The translations under genes were made by a program, and so were the position numbers. Source: Candidatus Peribacteria bacterium (lineage in GTDB: Bacteria > Patescibacteriota > Gracilibacteria > UBA1369 > UBA12463). From it: DNA of 38,028 nucleotides. Numbering within the stretch: the stretch's first letter is position 1; each line of letters begins with the position of its first letter. Below the pieces are notes generated by a model, which was not told the origin of the DNA, did no database searches, and worked only from the letters and a program-made list of their open reading frames with translations. This document shows positions 9,444 to 17,392 of the stretch, piece after piece. The stretch spans positions 1 through 38,028 of the forward strand of contig CALRDN010000002.1 in the NCBI GenBank assembly GCA_943354965.1, written 5' to 3'.

Positions 9444-10355
9444 TCACCCCCTATACCGCTGCACCATCCGATCAACTTGATACTTCGGATCACTCTCATC
9501 CGCCTCTTCCATTATTTTCCACTCCATCGGCCTGATTTTTTCATCCTCAATAAGCCCCAAATGCACCATGCGTTCATGTGGCTTACACAAGGCCACAATA
9601 CGACTCGGATCGTGCACCCTCTCCAACGCAAATCGCTGGATATGATGCAAAATCTCATACTTCTTCGCACACGCCCGGAACTCGCACACTCCCCTCGCCC
9701 TATCGATGACATATCTTTCTATCGCAGCTGGAATATGCCTCGACTCGGTCACCTTTTCTTCAGGTTTCTCTTGAGCCAATATTTTCTCTCTCAGCTCCAG
9801 CAATTCCATCATGAGCGTATTCCAATCTCCATCTTTCCCTTTTAATTTTTCTAACTTCCTCACCACCTCCAAATCAAGATCAAGAGTAATGGTCATTTTT
9901 ACAATGGCTTGCTGCTCAGGAAATTCGACATTTTCCAACGTCCTAGGAAGGTCTGAACATGCAGCAACATCAGCATTGCTTTTCCACTCACGCACATACA
10001 TTTCCAACGTATTCTTACTCATAACTCTCGCCTTCTCCGCCAAAAATTCCTGATTGGTTTCATTCAAAATAGTCATAAGAGGCTTAACACTATTGATTCC
10101 TTTTTCTTCAATAACCTGCCGGATCGCACTCATCCCTTCAACTTTTCCCAAAATACGCAACGCATCATTCACCGCCTCACGCCCCATCCCCGCCAACACA
10201 CGAGCATACGTATATAGGGAATCAAACCCCTTTTTCTCCCACACTCGCTCGCGCACAATCTCCGGCAACAACAACGCACACTTGCGCGTCCATTCACGGG
10301 CATTGCGCCCATACATCTGAAATCTAAAATGCAAATTCTGAACACTCTTTTCCAT
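9444..10355 (-). CDS. DUF222-like protein with C-terminal HNH nuclease domain (copy 1)
   Basis: 303-aa protein. Residues about 40-125 resemble the helical DUF222/13E12 repeat (FDSLYTYARVLAGM... then the SVKPLMTILNETNQE region). Residues 222-266 are an HNH-type domain with a Cys4-like zinc site: Cys224, Cys229, the HH pair 237-238, His248 followed by Asp-Pro, Cys257, His260 and His265. Predicted endonuclease; the target is unknown. It is the most divergent of three paralogues in this window; the others end at 26003 and 36839. It ends with TGA, 27 nt before the dinB ATG. Unlike the other two it lacks their shared leader, and instead has an inverted repeat at 10456-10473 near a possible promoter. 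Confidence 0.82.
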   Translation of the reverse strand: MEKSVQNLHFRFQMYGRNAREWTRKCALLLPEIVRERVWEKKGFDSLYTYARVLAGMGREAVNDALRILGKVEGMSAIRQVIEEKGINSVKPLMTILNETNQEFLAEKARVMSKNTLEMYVREWKSNADVAACSDLPRTLENVEFPEQQAIVKMTITLDLDLEVVRKLEKLKGKDGDWNTLMMELLELREKILAQEKPEEKVTESRHIPAAIERYVIDRARGVCEFRACAKKYEILHHIQRFALERVHDPSRIVALCKPHERMVHLGLIEDEKIRPMEWKIMEEADESDPKYQVDRMVQRYRG

Positions 10356-10447
10356 AAAAATCCATGAAGGAATATAGAAAACAGTAGCTCAAACAAGCCA
10401 TAAATTCCATACAACTCACAAACTTTCCGACGACAAAACATCAACAT

Positions 10448-10473
10448 ATTTTATAGGTGAGGATTTACTCACC
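10448..10473 (-). promoter_or_regulatory. Possible promoter/operator of HNH copy 1
   Basis: Perfect 6-bp inverted repeat GGTGAG-6 nt-CTCACC (10456-10473) beside TATAAAAT on the minus strand (10448-10455). The repeat would occupy the spacer of a promoter, a usual place for a repressor site. No convincing -35 is seen. Confidence 0.35.
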
Positions 10474-10491
10474 ACACCAAAACTATTCACA

Positions 10492-10679
10492 TTAAAAAAG
10501 CCCACCAATCAAGGTGGGCTTTATAAGGTCTCCGGCGATGCCGTCTCTACCAAAAATACTAACACCCCGCAAATGCAGAGCGGGAATTCGCACGAAACCA
10601 CCACGGTGGCTCCGAATCTAGAATCCCCATAAGGTAATGATGGAGAGAGTATTACTGACGTCAACGAACATCCTAGAGT
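10492..10679 (-). ncRNA. Candidate standalone structured small RNA, about 188 nt
   Basis: The 521-bp gap between the HNH and M50 genes holds no convincing ORF but looks like an RNA gene on the minus strand. A promoter (10686-10713) predicts a start near 10679, and a strong intrinsic terminator ends near 10492. Between them the transcript offers several pairings: AATACT (about 10646-10651) with AGTATT (about 10555-10560), CCCGC with GCGGG around a 9-nt loop, and GGT...CGGC-3 nt-GCCG...ACC just before the terminator. The length resembles 6S RNA, but I recognise no conserved motif of 6S, SRP, RNase P RNA or tmRNA. It could also be a long leader of the HNH gene, but the terminator lies before that gene. 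Confidence 0.5.
10494..10522 (-). terminator. Intrinsic terminator of the candidate small RNA
   Basis: Ten-bp perfect stem AAAGCCCACC / GGTGGGCTTT (10497-10506 and 10513-10522) with a 6-nt loop. On the minus strand it is followed by a run of six T (10494-10499). The plus-strand side has only TTTATAA, so minus-strand termination is favoured. Confidence 0.85.
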
Positions 10680-10685
10680 GATTTA

Positions 10686-10713
10686 ATTTTATCAAAAATA
10701 TACCGCGCGTAAA
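10686..10713 (-). promoter_or_regulatory. Promoter candidate for the small RNA
   Basis: Minus strand: -35 TTTACG (10708-10713), 16-bp spacer and -10 TAAAAT (10686-10691). Confidence 0.4.
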
Positions 10714-10876
10714 GAGCAACCTTCGACACATTTTTCCACAAGTCCATACCACTACTATCAGGTGCACAAAAATAACATACCACCTACATTTCGTAGCACC
10801 ACTCCTACACTTTCACCATTACAAAAAACTCCGAACATACGTCAACAGCAATAAGGCGCTTGCAGCCATCAAATCA
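10714..10876. other. Gene-free DNA between the small RNA promoter and the M50 gene
   Basis: No ORF of note and no clear hairpin. On the minus strand a TTGACG followed 16 bp later by TGTAAT could be a second, more distal promoter for the small RNA. Nothing else is recognised. Confidence 0.4.
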
Positions 10877-11500
10877 TCATGCACCAAGCACTATTACGCC
10901 CTTCACAAATGCCGCCGCAAAAGAAATAAAACGCGCAATCAAACTGACATGTCCCAGTAATGGAGCCAAAACAATAGCATCAAACACCACAAACAAAATC
11001 ACATATACCACACCCTTATCCAAAAAATGTTGATACGCTTTTTCAAAACGTCTCGGCACAAAAAGCGCCACAACCTTCGAACCGTCAAACGGTGGAAACG
11101 GCAATAAATTAAAAACACCCAAAACAATATTCACATCAATAACAAAATTCAACAAAGAAAAAATCACATCCGGCATACCATCACCCACCCCCCGCAGAAC
11201 CAAGGCCAACACAAACGCCACCAAAAAATTCGAAACCGGTCCGGCCAGCGAAACCAACGCCATATCCCTCACAGGCGAACGGAAGTACTGATTATTGACC
11301 TGCACAGGCTTCCCCCATCCAAAACGGAAGAGAAGCATCATGATTGTCCCAACGACGTCTATATGAGCCAAAGGATTCAATGTAAGCCTCCCCTGGATCC
11401 TCGGAGTCGGATCCCCAAGCCTATCAGCTACAAAAGCATGACTACATTCGTGAATCGTAATGCCTACCAACAAGCCGATAATGAGATATATAAGCTCCAT
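10877..11500 (-). CDS. M50 family (site-2 protease-like) membrane zinc metalloprotease
   Basis: 207-aa integral membrane protein. The catalytic zinc motif HECSH is at 17-21 in the first membrane helix. The second M50 motif, NLLPFPPFDG, is at 131-140 and supplies the Asp ligand. GPVSNFLVA at about 87-95 is a conserved intramembrane segment. There is no PDZ domain, which matches the short FpvA/YwhC-like subgroup. It probably cleaves membrane-embedded substrates; the substrate is unknown. The message appears nearly leaderless: TACAAT ends 8 nt before the ATG. It is divergent from the tRNA-Ser/DUF2177 unit. Confidence 0.92.
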   Translation of the reverse strand: MELIYLIIGLLVGITIHECSHAFVADRLGDPTPRIQGRLTLNPLAHIDVVGTIMMLLFRFGWGKPVQVNNQYFRSPVRDMALVSLAGPVSNFLVAFVLALVLRGVGDGMPDVIFSLLNFVIDVNIVLGVFNLLPFPPFDGSKVVALFVPRRFEKAYQHFLDKGVVYVILFVVFDAIVLAPLLGHVSLIARFISFAAAFVKGVIVLGA

Positions 11501-11508
11501 ACCCGCGT

Positions 11509-11537
11509 ATTGTAGCGAAAAGCGTTGAACTTATCCA
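11509..11537 (-). promoter_or_regulatory. Promoter of the M50 protease gene
   Basis: Minus strand: -35 TGGATA (11532-11537), 17-bp spacer and -10 TACAAT (11509-11514). The -10 is 8 nt before the ATG. Confidence 0.5.
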
Positions 11538-11596
11538 CTAAACCTGCTAAGAATAGAAGGCCTGAAAAGGCAAATATAGGGAGAGCTTACATATCT

Positions 11597-11684
11597 GGAG
11601 GGGTCGCATAGTGGCCTAGTGCGCAACATTGGAAATGTTGTATACCGCAAGGTATCGAGGGTTCAAATCCCTCCCCCTCCGCCA
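11597..11684 (+). tRNA. tRNA-Ser (GGA)
   Basis: Acceptor GGAGGGG (11597-11603) pairs with CCCCTCC (11674-11680). The anticodon arm CAACA-TTGGAAA-TGTTG gives anticodon GGA. The long variable arm TATACCGCAAGGTATC is typical of class II tRNA-Ser. The T-arm is GAGGG-TTCAAAT-CCCTC, the discriminator is G, and CCA is encoded (11682-11684). Confidence 0.96.
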
Positions 11685-11703
11685 TTCCATAATCACCATC
11701 AGT

Positions 11704-12102
11704 ATGTTTATAAAACTCTATCTGATTGCACTACCAATATTTATGGCTTTTGACATGGTCTGGTTGGGATTAGTAGCAAAGAATTTTTATGCAAAACAAG
11801 TAGGATTTCTCATGAGAAGTTCTATCAATTGGACCGCGGCTATTCTCTTTTATTTACTTTTCATTGGAGGGCTAGTGCTTTTCGTCATCGCCCCGGCCGT
11901 TGAAAAAAAATCATGGATACACGCATTACTACTAGGAGCCATTTTCGGATTAATCACGTATGCAACCTACGATCTCACAAATCTCGCAACACTCAAAAAC
12001 TGGCCATTGGCAGTAACCATTGTTGATCTAGCATGGGGAGCAGTATTGGGAGGATCCGTATCGGCAATAGCATATTTTATTGGAACAAAAATAGGCCTAT
12101 AA
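11704..12102 (+). CDS. DUF2177 family membrane protein
   Basis: 132-aa protein with four hydrophobic segments (about 5-25, 45-65, 75-95 and 105-128). It matches from memory the DUF2177 family through the early FMAFDMVWLGLVAKNFY motif and GLITYATYDLTNLATLKNWP. Its function is not established. The start is set at the ATG at 11704 because an upstream extension would run through the tRNA-Ser gene. It begins 20 nt after the tRNA and ends 7 nt before the PAP2 gene, so the two membrane-protein genes are probably cotranscribed, possibly with the tRNA. Confidence 0.88.
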   Translation: MFIKLYLIALPIFMAFDMVWLGLVAKNFYAKQVGFLMRSSINWTAAILFYLLFIGGLVLFVIAPAVEKKSWIHALLLGAIFGLITYATYDLTNLATLKNWPLAVTIVDLAWGAVLGGSVSAIAYFIGTKIGL

Positions 12103-12109
12103 AATAAAT

Positions 12110-12658
12110 ATGAACCTCCTCCAAACTCTCGACTCTCTTGTTGCCAACTTTTTTCTAACCCTGAGAACTCCACTTCTTACGCAAGTTTTCGAATTCATTA
12201 CCGTATTCGGATCACCGCTTGCTACCGCGATAATCACGCTTATTCTGGCAATCATTATCTACAAAAAACACCGAACCTATCTCCTTCCTCTTCTCACTAC
12301 ATCTATCGGCGCCGGAATCACTATCTATACTACGAAAATTTTCTTTCACCGTCTTCGACCTCTTGACGCACTCGTTACAGAAAAAAGCTTCTCCTTCCCA
12401 AGTGGCCACGCCCTCATCGCTATCGCTCTCTATGGGCTTCTCACCTACATCATCTATCTCAACCTCAAAAATAAATCACAAAAAATCGCAACTGTTTCAA
12501 TAGGAACAATTCTCATTCTCCTCATCGGTATCAGCCGCCTATATCTAGGTGTCCACTATGGCAGTGACGTGCTCGGAGGCTACATCATCGGAAGTCTATG
12601 GCTTGCCGTAGGAGTCATTATGCTCAAACTACTTCTTAATTCTCATCGCAGCATTTGA
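12110..12658 (+). CDS. PAP2 superfamily membrane phosphatase
   Basis: 182-aa membrane protein with the three phosphatase motifs: KIFFHRLRP (K-x6-RP) at about 80-88, FPSGH at about 100-104, and SRLYLGVHYGSDV at about 145-157 with the catalytic His. About five to six membrane helices are predicted. The family dephosphorylates lipid phosphates such as phosphatidic acid or undecaprenyl pyrophosphate at the outer membrane face. Which lipid is used here cannot be told. It follows DUF2177 by 7 nt and overlaps the convergent 462-aa orphan gene by 30 bp. Confidence 0.92.
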   Translation: MNLLQTLDSLVANFFLTLRTPLLTQVFEFITVFGSPLATAIITLILAIIIYKKHRTYLLPLLTTSIGAGITIYTTKIFFHRLRPLDALVTEKSFSFPSGHALIAIALYGLLTYIIYLNLKNKSQKIATVSIGTILILLIGISRLYLGVHYGSDVLGGYIIGSLWLAVGVIMLKLLLNSHRSI

Positions 12659-14017
12659 TTTGATGCTGTATTTTTTCAGCTCGGTCAAAATAAGAGTAAC
12701 AACGCGCTCCTGAGCATCTTGATCAACTACAAAAATCTTAGAAGGAGCATTTTTTGCAATGTTTTCCTTATTGATATTGTTAAGAGCCGCAAGAATAATA
12801 GGCTGAATAAGCTTTACAAGACTATCGAGTACCGGCTTGCCTGCAACAGGATCAACAGATTTAATCGCCTCAAGAGCGACAACTCCCGCTAACTGTTCAA
12901 GTGTCTGGCCTTCAGCCAACTCATATCGTGCCTTCATCGGACTGGCGTTCAAAATTCGCTCAGCCAACTCTCTCGATTCTCGCGCATCAGAACCCTCTCG
13001 TGGAACCGAAGCCTTTTCTACAGGCTTTTCCGCCTTCACAACCGCCGCCTTAATGCGAATAATGGTTTCATCAATAAGCTCCAATCGAGCCATATCCCTA
13101 TCACTTACTTCTCTCTTTGAAGCAGCATCTCGTAAACTAAGTCCGTTAAGAGAATCCCTATACTCAGAAGCGTCCTCATACTTCATTTGCCCTTTTTCAA
13201 GGGCAACGCTAATACGAGCCATAAGATTATTGCGCTCAGCTAAGTAATCGTTCATCTGCTCGTTAAATACTTCTCCAAGCCCTTTCCTAGCATTCTTCGC
13301 CTGATCAAGTAGCTTTTGACGTTGAGTATCAGGTTTCTGTTCCGATAGCTTAACGGCTTCCTTCTCTTCGTCTTCCTCATAGAGTCGTACCGAACGCTCT
13401 GCACTCTTGCCGGACGAACGAAGTTCATATGTTGCCTTTGCGCCGCTATCACGAAGCCTAAAGCGCATCTTATCAACGGCTCTTCGATATGCCAAAATCA
13501 CATTATAAAGACCTTCGGGACCATAGAGATTATCAGATCCCAAAAATTTTTCAGATTTCTCCTTCCACATAACATGATCAAAAGTACCATCAGACAATTT
13601 CATCTTTCCTTCACCCATGGATGATGTCACAAGAAATTCAAGCATAGTTTTTAACTTTGCCTTACCATCCGAAGTAGAAAGTGAGGGAAATTTAAGAACA
13701 ATTTGATCAAAATTCTTCAACATATCACGAGCAAAACCGGCATCGGTTACATAAAAACTCTTTTCCTTAAGTTTTGAAGAAAAAGAAGCTCTATCAACCG
13801 TTCCCTCAAAACGATATTTCTTAGATTTTTCAAACGTAACAGCATCAAGTTTTTTTTGCTGTTCAGGTTCCGGCGCAGTCTGGCCAACCTTCTTGAAACG
13901 CACATCAACAAGCTTTCGCAAAGCCTTACGTTCCTGAGCAGCACTCGCAACAACTTCATTGCGATCGCCTGATCCTTCCTGTCGTCCTTCCGGTCCACGT
14001 GATGCTGATGATGCCAT
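12629..14017 (-). CDS. Hypothetical 462-aa charged protein
   Basis: Not recognised. It is highly charged and mostly helical, with no signal peptide or membrane helix. The N-terminus (1-30) is Ser/Gly/Arg-rich and looks disordered. Residues about 60-200 form a globular, Lys-rich region. Residues about 200-345 are Glu/Lys/Arg-rich and probably coiled-coil. The C-terminal 110 residues (MKARYELAEGQTLEQLAGVV... to the end) look like a compact helical domain. Codon use and a good upstream promoter support a real gene. Its end overlaps the PAP2 gene by 30 bp on the other strand. A cytoplasmic structural or scaffold-like role is only a guess. Confidence 0.75.
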   Translation of the reverse strand: MASSASRGPEGRQEGSGDRNEVVASAAQERKALRKLVDVRFKKVGQTAPEPEQQKKLDAVTFEKSKKYRFEGTVDRASFSSKLKEKSFYVTDAGFARDMLKNFDQIVLKFPSLSTSDGKAKLKTMLEFLVTSSMGEGKMKLSDGTFDHVMWKEKSEKFLGSDNLYGPEGLYNVILAYRRAVDKMRFRLRDSGAKATYELRSSGKSAERSVRLYEEDEEKEAVKLSEQKPDTQRQKLLDQAKNARKGLGEVFNEQMNDYLAERNNLMARISVALEKGQMKYEDASEYRDSLNGLSLRDAASKREVSDRDMARLELIDETIIRIKAAVVKAEKPVEKASVPREGSDARESRELAERILNASPMKARYELAEGQTLEQLAGVVALEAIKSVDPVAGKPVLDSLVKLIQPIILAALNNINKENIAKNAPSKIFVVDQDAQERVVTLILTELKKYSIKSNAAMRIKK

Positions 14018-14047
14018 ATGTTTTTTGTTTATTTTTTACTTTATACC

Positions 14048-14076
14048 ATTATATCACAAAACATGAATAAAAACAA
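14048..14076 (-). promoter_or_regulatory. Promoter of the 462-aa orphan gene
   Basis: Minus strand: -35 TTGTTT (14071-14076), 17-bp spacer and consensus -10 TATAAT (14048-14053), about 30 nt upstream of the ATG at 14017. Confidence 0.65.
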
Positions 14077-14106
14077 GGGAGCTGTGTGCCATACACATAC
14101 CCCCCC
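14071..14106 (-). terminator. Possible terminator of typA
   Basis: Downstream of typA on the minus strand, a G-run and TGTGT pair imperfectly with ACACA and CCC (14077-14106), followed by TTGTTTTT. The stem has an internal loop, and the T-run doubles as the next gene's -35, so this is tentative. Confidence 0.35.
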
Positions 14107-14125
14107 ATCAAAAGCTAAATCAAAG

Positions 14126-15931
14126 CTATTCCCTTGAGCCCTTCTTCCTATCATTCTCCGTCAAACCCTTCTTTCTGAGACGGATAGACTTCGGAGTGAT
14201 CTCGACGAGCTCATCGTTTTCAATGTACTCAAGAGCCTGTTCCAAGTTCATAGACTGAGGCGGAGTGAGCTTGATGGACTCATCCGTACCGGAAGCACGC
14301 ATATTTGTAAGTTTCTTTTCCTTACATGGATTTACCGTAAGGTCATTATCGCGTGAGTGCTCACCAATAATCATACCGGCATAAATCTCAACAGCAGCTC
14401 CGAGGAAGAGTTTTCCACGTTCCTGAAGATTCCACAAAGCATATCCAACCGTCTTGCCAGTTTCTCCAGAGATAATAACTCCGTTCTGTCGGTGCTGGAT
14501 ATCGCCCTTATACGGCTGATATTCAAAGAAGCTGTGATCCATAATTCCCTCACCACGCGTATCCATAATGAAGTCCGTACGGAAACCCAGGAGTCCACGA
14601 GTAGGAACGTTATATTCCAAACGGGTATGCGCATTCTCTGATTGCATATTCAACATTTCTCCCTTTCTCTTACCCAAACGCTCGATAACGATACCGGCAT
14701 AACCATCCGGAACATCGATCATCACATATTCAATAGGCTCACATTTCTGACCATTAATCGTCTTCATAATAACCTCCGGTCGAGAAACCTGGAGCTCAAA
14801 ACCCTCACGTCGCATATTCTCAAGCAATACTGATAGGTGCAATTCTCCTCGTCCTGCAACCGTATATCCATCTGTTCCCTCAAGAGCGGTTACTCTGAGT
14901 CCTACATTCGTCTGCAACTCACGATCAAGTCTTTCTCGGATATGTCGAGTTGTCACAAACTTGCCTTCTTTACCGGCAAATGGAGAGTTATTAACGATGA
15001 AGTTCATCTCCAATGTTGGCTCATCAATCTCAATAAGAGGCATAGCCTTTGGATTCTCTGCATCGGTAATGGTCTCACCGATAGTGATATCAGAGATACC
15101 GGCAACCGCACACAAATCTCCACACTCCACACGATCAACCTCTACCTGGCGAACACCTTCGTAGACCAAAAGTTTGGTTAATTTCGCTGTTGTAATAGTT
15201 CCATCTCGTTTAGAAACCACAACTGGTTTGTTCTTCTCCAATGTTCCGCTGAACACACGGCCGATGGCAATACGTCCAACGTAGTCATCATACGCGAGGT
15301 TAGAAACCTGCATCTGCAAGACCTCATTACCATTTTCAGGATAGGTAGGGACATGCTTCATGATCGTCTCGAAAAGCGGTGTAAGGTCGGTGCTCGTCGT
15401 ATCATCCATAGATAACTTGGCGAGACCCTGTCGACCAATCGTATAGACAATCGGGAAGTCGAGCTGAGCATCCGTAGCGCCCAATACCACAAAGAGGTCG
15501 AATACCATATCGATAACTTTCTCCGCACGCTGATCGGCTCTATCAATCTTATTGATAACAACAATCGGTCGAATTCCAAGCGCGAGAGATTTTCGAAGTA
15601 CGAACTTCGTCTGTGGCATAGGTCCTTCTTTCGCATCTACGAGGAGCAAAACACAGTCAACCGTCTTCAAAACACGCTCAACTTCTGATCCGAAGTCGGC
15701 ATGTCCCGGAGTATCAACGATGTTAATTTTGACTCCGTTATAGTGAATAGAGCAGTTTTTGGCAGAAATCGTAATACCACGCTCTCGCTCGAGCGGGTTG
15801 CTATCCATAACACAATCGTCCACCGCCTCATTCTCACGGAAGGCTCCTCCCTGCTTCAAAAGATGATCAGTAAGGGTTGTTTTTCCATGATCTACGTGAG
15901 CGATAATGGCAATATTGAGAATTTTCTGCAT
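14126..15931 (-). CDS. typA: Translational GTPase TypA/BipA
   Basis: Ribosome-associated GTPase of the elongation-factor family, 601 aa and full length. The G1 motif AHVDHGKTT is at about 11-19. The switch region is [12 protein letters not shown]3 is DTPGHADF, and G4 is NKIDRAD. Domain II and the EF-G-like domains III and V follow. The TypA-specific C-terminus includes [11 protein letters not shown] and [20 protein letters not shown], which separate it from LepA and EF-G. It is known to act in ribosome assembly and stress adaptation. It stands alone, with a promoter at 15980-16007. Confidence 0.97.
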   Translation of the reverse strand: MQKILNIAIIAHVDHGKTTLTDHLLKQGGAFRENEAVDDCVMDSNPLERERGITISAKNCSIHYNGVKINIVDTPGHADFGSEVERVLKTVDCVLLLVDAKEGPMPQTKFVLRKSLALGIRPIVVINKIDRADQRAEKVIDMVFDLFVVLGATDAQLDFPIVYTIGRQGLAKLSMDDTTSTDLTPLFETIMKHVPTYPENGNEVLQMQVSNLAYDDYVGRIAIGRVFSGTLEKNKPVVVSKRDGTITTAKLTKLLVYEGVRQVEVDRVECGDLCAVAGISDITIGETITDAENPKAMPLIEIDEPTLEMNFIVNNSPFAGKEGKFVTTRHIRERLDRELQTNVGLRVTALEGTDGYTVAGRGELHLSVLLENMRREGFELQVSRPEVIMKTINGQKCEPIEYVMIDVPDGYAGIVIERLGKRKGEMLNMQSENAHTRLEYNVPTRGLLGFRTDFIMDTRGEGIMDHSFFEYQPYKGDIQHRQNGVIISGETGKTVGYALWNLQERGKLFLGAAVEIYAGMIIGEHSRDNDLTVNPCKEKKLTNMRASGTDESIKLTPPQSMNLEQALEYIENDELVEITPKSIRLRKKGLTENDRKKGSRE

Positions 15932-15979
15932 GGGGGTTGGGGTTGGATTCGTTCAAGCTATAGCGCCTAAAGCTCGGAG

Positions 15980-16007
15980 ATTATACAGAGAAAAGCCAAA
16001 AATGCAA
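15980..16007 (-). promoter_or_regulatory. Promoter of typA
   Basis: Minus strand: -35 TTGCAT (16002-16007), 16-bp spacer and consensus -10 TATAAT (15980-15985). The UTR is about 40 nt. Confidence 0.55.
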
Positions 16008-16175
16008 ATGATGGTGTGGGGCGAGTAGAATGAGGAGTTAATACATCAAATATCAGCTTTGTAAGTACACAATCAGCTTTACATGAATACGCTGCATTCA
16101 ACATTCTGTCAGGAATTTGTTAAAGAGAGGATATAAAATAATGGACATCTGTAAATGTACATACAACACTATCGC

Positions 16176-16204
16176 TTGACGATACTATCGCGATACGATA
16201 CTAT
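16176..16204 (+). promoter_or_regulatory. higBA promoter with embedded operator
   Basis: -35 TTGACG (16176-16181), 17-bp spacer and -10 TACTAT (16199-16204). The spacer holds the perfect palindrome TATCGCGATA (16186-16195). CGATACTAT occurs twice, at 16180-16188 and 16196-16204. A repressor on this palindrome would block the promoter, which fits autoregulation by HigA. The palindrome and repeats are seen; the binding is inferred. Confidence 0.65.
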
Positions 16205-16219
16205 ATAACCAATAAGCAA

Positions 16220-16504
16220 ATGATCGTAAATTTCAAATCGAAAGAAACAGAAAAAGTATTCAATCGAAAATGGTCATCAAAACTGCCAGAACATATACAG
16301 AGGAGGGCAAGAATAAAATTGCAATTGTTAAATAGAGCTGAAACAATAAATGACATGCGCTCACCGCCGTCTCATCACCTCGAGCACCTAAAGGGATCGC
16401 GAAAAAACCAATATAGCATTCGAATAAACGGTCAGTGGAGAATATGTTTCGAGTGGCACATCAATAACTCATATAATGTAGAAATAATCGATTACCATAA
16501 CTAA
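16220..16504 (+). CDS. higB: HigB-type toxin (RelE/ParE superfamily mRNA interferase)
   Basis: 94-aa basic protein of the HigB/PF05015 type. The visible family features are the early F..KETEKVFNRK, LEHLKGSRKNQYSIRIN, and the WRICFEWH strand near the C-terminus, which carries likely catalytic and RNA-contact residues. HigB toxins cut mRNA on the ribosome. The toxin-first order and the 3-nt gap to the antitoxin are typical of higBA. Confidence 0.92.
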   Translation: MIVNFKSKETEKVFNRKWSSKLPEHIQRRARIKLQLLNRAETINDMRSPPSHHLEHLKGSRKNQYSIRINGQWRICFEWHINNSYNVEIIDYHN

Positions 16505-16507
16505 ACT

Positions 16508-16867
16508 ATGCGACCAAAGAAAATACCAAATGCCCATCCGGGCGAAATTCTCAATGAAGAATTTCTTATTCCCCTGAATATATCAATGTATCGTCTCGCA
16601 AAAGATATCAACGTATCAGCAATACGAATTTCTGAAATTGTCCGAGGAAAAAGATCAATAACTCCAGATACCGCTATTCGTTTAGGAGCATACTTCAAAA
16701 TATCTCCCGAACTCTGGATTGGCCTGCAAGCAGACTATGACATGGAAGAGACAAGAGATCGCAAAGAAGCTATCGTAAAACAGGTTAAACCTTACAAAGC
16801 TCTGCCAAAAACAAAAATCAAAGCCATAGTGAAACATTCCTTGCGAAAGATTGCCCTTCACCGCTAG
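16508..16867 (+). CDS. higA: HigA-type antitoxin (XRE HTH)
   Basis: 119-aa antitoxin and autorepressor. It has the HigA N-terminal signature HPGEILNEEFLIPLNIS at about 10-26, then an XRE helix-turn-helix (RLAKDINVSAIRISEIVRGKRSITPDTAIRLGAYF) and the GLQADYD segment typical of HigA. It is expected to neutralise HigB and bind the palindrome at 16186-16195. The basic C-terminal tail beyond residue 95 is longer than in many HigA proteins. Confidence 0.93.
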   Translation: MRPKKIPNAHPGEILNEEFLIPLNISMYRLAKDINVSAIRISEIVRGKRSITPDTAIRLGAYFKISPELWIGLQADYDMEETRDRKEAIVKQVKPYKALPKTKIKAIVKHSLRKIALHR

Positions 16868-16909
16868 CCAATCCCATGGCATACTGGCGTGCGCAACCCG
16901 CAACTTCAT

Positions 16910-16999
16910 GGAGAGGTGCGTGAGTGGTTGATACGAGCACTCTCGAAAAGTGCCAGAGTCGCAAGACTCTCGGGAGTTCGAATCTCCCCCTCTCCGCCA
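16910..16999 (+). tRNA. tRNA-Ser (CGA)
   Basis: Acceptor GGAGAGG (16910-16916) pairs with CCTCTCC (16989-16995). The anticodon arm CACT-CTCGAAA-AGTG gives anticodon CGA (codon TCG). The long variable arm CAGAGTCGCAAGACTCTC is class II. The T-arm is GGGAG-TTCGAAT-CTCCC, the discriminator is G, and CCA is encoded at 16997-16999. Confidence 0.96.
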
Positions 17000-17217
17000 A
17001 ATAGTACTTTCAGCGAAACGGATTATTTCACTTCGTATATATAATATTTCTTCTTCAGGCAAACACGCCAAATTATGTAGAGTTAGCATATATACTCTTA
17101 TCAGCTTTACTTTTCTTCGCTAATCATTTTTTTTCTTACGTTTACAACAGGGCGAGAGATACGAAAAAACAGAGCATTGGTTCGTTAATGTTCTACCCTT
17201 ATGCAAGGATAATCCCC

Positions 17218-17346
17218 ATGCACCTCATTCTTATACTTGGTTCTTCTTTTATTGGCGCCTTACCTTTCTTTCTTGTGCTTAAAACGCTTGCCGATGCTAC
17301 GATGCATATCGTAGAGCATAACGTGCTGAGGAAATCGGTACCATAA
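17218..17346 (+). CDS. Possible 42-aa membrane microprotein
   Basis: Not recognised. A short frame starts at the ATG at 17218, with a fair Shine-Dalgarno AAGGA ending 8-9 nt upstream, unusual for this window. It encodes one hydrophobic segment (about residues 2-22, LILILGSSFIGALPFFLVLK) followed by a short polar tail (ADATMHIVEHNVLRK). It fills part of the gap between tRNA-Ser(CGA) and the kinase-like gene. It may be a real small membrane protein or a chance frame. The rest of the gap (17000-17217) is A/T-rich with nothing recognised. Confidence 0.4.
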   Translation: MHLILILGSSFIGALPFFLVLKTLADATMHIVEHNVLRKSVP

Positions 17347-17355
17347 ATTTTGAAC

Positions 17356-17384
17356 TGGACAGGAAAGAAAGACTCACCTAAAAT
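17356..17384 (+). promoter_or_regulatory. Promoter of the kinase-like gene
   Basis: -35 TGGACA (17356-17361), 17-bp spacer and -10 TAAAAT (17379-17384). The ATG follows after 8 nt, so the transcript is nearly leaderless. Confidence 0.6.
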
Positions 17385-17392
17385 CACCCCCT

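Noticed and set aside
8673-9845. 390-aa plus-strand frame
   Set aside because: It lies antisense to dinB and the HNH gene, both of which have catalytic motifs. Its composition (very rich in Arg, His, Pro, Leu) is that of a shadow frame.
10600-10630. Minus-strand GGGGATTCTAGATTCGGAG resembling the 5' end of tmRNA
   Set aside because: Only a partial match. There is no T-arm, no CCA end and no tag frame, and the terminator is about 120 nt downstream, too short for tmRNA.
11629-11703. N-terminal extension of the DUF2177 frame
   Set aside because: It runs through the tRNA-Ser(GGA) gene. The family start is at the ATG at 11704.
16060-17112. ATCAGCTTTAC-like repeats at about 16055, 16072 and 17102
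   Set aside because: They are short (9-11 bp), scattered and without flanking structure, so likely chance in A/T-rich DNA.
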